A stretch of 32,777 nucleotides of DNA from Candidatus Saccharimonadota bacterium. GTDB taxonomy: Bacteria; Patescibacteriota; Saccharimonadia; Saccharimonadales; UBA4665. Position numbers and translations under genes: made by a program. The notes below the pieces were generated by a model that saw only the letters and a list, made by a program, of their open reading frames with translations, was not told where the DNA came from and ran no database searches. This document shows, piece by piece, positions 31,319-32,777 of the stretch (the first letter of the stretch is position 1; every line of letters starts with the position of its first letter). The stretch covers positions 1 to 32,777 of the forward strand of contig JAEUQV010000099.1 of NCBI GenBank assembly GCA_016789655.1. The letters run 5' to 3'.

Positions 31319-31752
31319 AGAGTCATGAGACATGAGTCATGAGACATGAGTTTATTCGTTAGTCTTGTTAATTAATCCTGTTAGTATCTTGTGACATTCA
31401 ACTGATCTAGCCTCAAGCTCCGTATATGAGAGACCCGGCAAGAAGTTGACGTCTTTGGCAATGAGCAACTGCGCCTGAACTTCATGCAAAGACGCTCGTG
31501 CCATATCGTAAAAGTGAGCTCTATCGGCTTTGGTACGTCGACCAAAGCCTTCGGCAATGTTCGAACTTACAGAGACAGCTGCTCTGCGGATTTGGTTTGT
31601 AAGACCGAATTGTTCGTTTTTAGGAAAATCTTCTGTTGCTTTGTAAATGTTCACAGCGAGCCGATGAGCCTTCTGCCAAGCAACCAGGTCTTTGAAATCT
31701 GTGATTTTAGGATTTGAGATCTCTTGACTCATGTCTCTTGTCTCATGACTCT
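31319..31752. mobile_element. Putative miniature cassette: inverted word repeats around a four-helix-bundle gene
   Basis: AGAGTCATGAGACA occurs at the left outer end (31319-31332) and in exact inverted orientation at the right outer end (31752-31739). The left arm continues as a 14-bp tandem unit GAGTCATGAGACAT (31320-31347, two copies); the right arm as related GAGACATGAGTCAAGAG. The gene fills the space exactly: its stop abuts the left arm and its start codon lies in the right arm. CGCTC flanks both sides (31313-31317, 31753-31757), a possible 5-bp target duplication with a one-base offset. No transposase is present. Confidence 0.6.
31352..31732 (-). CDS. Four-helix-bundle protein (23S rRNA intervening-sequence protein family)
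   Basis: A 126-aa protein. The hallmark sequence FPKNEQFGLTNQIRRAAVSV followed by SSNIAEGFGR identifies the TIGR02436-type family, first described from intervening sequences within 23S rRNA genes; its biochemical role is unsettled. FKDLVAWQKAHRLAVNIY forms helix 1. The start codon is made from the repeat (ATGAGTCAAGAG encodes MSQE), so the N-terminus is repeat-derived and there is no proper Shine-Dalgarno sequence. The gene interrupts the conserved rpsG-fusA junction and lies within inverted repeats. The host operon would transcribe it. Confidence 0.85.
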   Translation of the reverse strand: MSQEISNPKITDFKDLVAWQKAHRLAVNIYKATEDFPKNEQFGLTNQIRRAAVSVSSNIAEGFGRRTKADRAHFYDMARASLHEVQAQLLIAKDVNFLPGLSYTELEARSVECHKILTGLINKTNE

Positions 31753-31770
31753 CGCTCGCATTAGCGAGCG
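31753..31770 (-). other. Hairpin just after the rpsG stop codon
   Basis: CGCTCGC-ATTA-GCGAGCG, a perfect 7-bp stem 1 bp past the rpsG stop, with no T-run. It abuts the cassette edge and could be an mRNA-end stabiliser or an insertion target. Confidence 0.6.
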
Positions 31771-31771
31771 C

Positions 31772-32251
31772 TTAGCCGCGTGCGAAGTGTGCGAATGCAC
31801 GGTTTGCTTCTGCCATGCGGTGCGTGTCTTCGCGCTTCTTCACGGCAGCGCCCTGGTTGTTGTAGGCATCCATGAGTTCGGCTGCTATACGATCGGCCAT
31901 GCTCATACCCTTACGTGAGCGAGCTGCTGCCACGAACCACATAGTGGTAAGGTGGCTCTGGCGCTGACCTTTGACTTCAAAAGGAATCTGGTAGTTAGCA
32001 CCACCGACACGGCGAGAACGAGTCTCAACGTTGGGGCGAATATTGCCAAAAGCCTGATCGAATACTTCAAGTGGGTTATCGACTTTCAATTTATTGGCTG
32101 CAGTTTGCATACCAGTGTACACAAGTCGCTCGGCGACTTGCTTTTTGCCATCGCGCATAACGCGATTTATGAGGCGCTGCACAGGAACGCTATTGTACAT
32201 ACGATCTGCGGGGATGTCCCGGACGAGTGAGGCGGTAACTTTGCGTGGCAT
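31772..32251 (-). CDS. rpsG: 30S ribosomal protein S7
   Basis: A 159-aa protein, usual length. S7 nucleates the 30S head and in E. coli represses the str operon. Motifs: PVQRLINRVMRDGKKQVAER, NIRPNVETRSRRVGGANYQI and AELMDAYNNQGAAVKKRED. The start overlaps the rpsL stop by one base (TAATG). Confidence 0.97.
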   Translation of the reverse strand: MPRKVTASLVRDIPADRMYNSVPVQRLINRVMRDGKKQVAERLVYTGMQTAANKLKVDNPLEVFDQAFGNIRPNVETRSRRVGGANYQIPFEVKGQRQSHLTTMWFVAAARSRKGMSMADRIAAELMDAYNNQGAAVKKREDTHRMAEANRAFAHFARG

Positions 32252-32664
32252 TATTTGCTCTCCTTCTTGGCGCCGTATTTACTGCGACCCTGCTTACGGT
32301 TCTGTACACCCTGAAGGTCAAGCGCACCACGTACGATGTGGTATCGCACACCAGGAAGGTCCTTTACGCGACCACCACGCACCATAACAACAGCGTGCTC
32401 CTGGAGATTATGACCTTCACCACCAATGTAAGCCCAAACTTCATAGCCATTACCTAAGCGCACGCGCGCGACTTTTCGCAGAGCTGAGTTAGGTTTCTTT
32501 GGTGTTTTGGTCGTGACCTTCACGCATACACCACGCTTAAATGGTGCGGTTTTCTCGTAACTCTTGGTTTTGAGGTTGTTTACTACGCGCTGTAACGCAG
32601 GCGACTTACTCTTAGTCGTAACTTTGGTGCGTGGTTTGCGTACCAATTGATTAATAGTAGGCAA
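32251..32664 (-). CDS. rpsL: 30S ribosomal protein S12
   Basis: A 137-aa protein, usual length, at the decoding centre. Motifs: [32 protein letters not shown] (with the Lys linked to streptomycin response in other bacteria), [20 protein letters not shown] and [12 protein letters not shown]. The start codon is TTG at 32664, with AAAGGG about 6 nt upstream; no ATG fits. It is the first gene of the str-type operon. Confidence 0.97.
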   Translation of the reverse strand: MPTINQLVRKPRTKVTTKSKSPALQRVVNNLKTKSYEKTAPFKRGVCVKVTTKTPKKPNSALRKVARVRLGNGYEVWAYIGGEGHNLQEHAVVMVRGGRVKDLPGVRYHIVRGALDLQGVQNRKQGRSKYGAKKESK

Positions 32665-32777
32665 AGTATGCCCTTTCTGAGGCTATTGCCTCACTTACAT
32701 TCGTCTCGAAGAGAATCATCTCCTCTACCGCCATGAATCAGGTGTAACTGAAACGGCTCGAAATTGATATAACATTG
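32665..32777 (-). promoter_or_regulatory. Leader of the str-type operon
   Basis: A small hairpin GAGGC-TATT-GCCTC (32679-32692) sits directly before the rpsL ribosome binding site. A possible extended -10 (TGTTATAT) lies at the window edge near 32767-32775; its -35 would be outside. Confidence 0.35.

Overview
The window is a bacterial chromosome segment that fits a Candidate Phyla Radiation bacterium, most likely Saccharibacteria (TM7) or a close relative. The basis is a very compact ribosomal-protein supercluster with no gene for L30 (rpmD) between S5 and L15, zinc-ligand-free forms of S4, S14 and L36, ordinary use of UGA as a stop (which argues against the UGA-recoding Gracilibacteria/SR1), and a large membrane-anchored surface glycosidase. 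The lineage is an inference; no phylogeny was run.

Left part (1-8.9 kb), accessory and envelope genes: the 5' end of trpS; a 100-aa Cys-containing unknown; a 1183-aa surface protein with a GH26-like glycosidase domain, a discoidin/CBM32-like domain, Ig-like repeats and a C-terminal membrane anchor, coupled to a 76-aa secreted protein by an ATGA overlap; a divergent 261-aa His-rich protein; ApbE (flavin transferase); and an ABC exporter with fused membrane and ATPase domains.

Right part (8.9-32.8 kb), translation and secretion, all on the minus strand. In transcription order: rpsL-rpsG-[four-helix-bundle cassette]-fusA; tuf; a J-domain gene; rpsJ; a divergent RelA/SpoT-like gene; a small membrane protein; rplC-rplD-rplW-rplB-rpsS-rplV-rpsC-rplP-rpmC-rpsQ-rplN-rplX-rplE-rpsN-rpsH-rplF-rplR-rpsE-rplO, then a terminator; secY; infA-rpmJ-rpsM-rpsK-rpsD-rpoA-rplQ-rplM-rpsI, then a terminator. 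Many genes abut or overlap by one base (TAATG), which suggests translational coupling. The usual str, S10, spc and alpha order is kept. The interruptions are the stringent-response-like gene and membrane gene between S10 and L3, and separate promoters for tuf, the J-domain gene, rpsJ, rplC, secY and infA. adk and map are absent from their usual place after secY.

The main unexplained signals are: (1) a family of short word-like repeats in intergenic gaps of the ribosomal cluster, one of which forms terminal inverted repeats around a four-helix-bundle gene between rpsG and fusA, so it looks like a miniature mobile cassette with related gene-less copies nearby; (2) two mutually exclusive long RNA stems between infA and rpmJ, one of which covers the L36 start codon; (3) several genes whose -10 box lies 7-8 nt before the ATG, implying leaderless mRNAs; (4) a long structured leader before rplC. 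No tRNA, rRNA or CRISPR array was found, and no gene-free stretch exceeds 300 bases.
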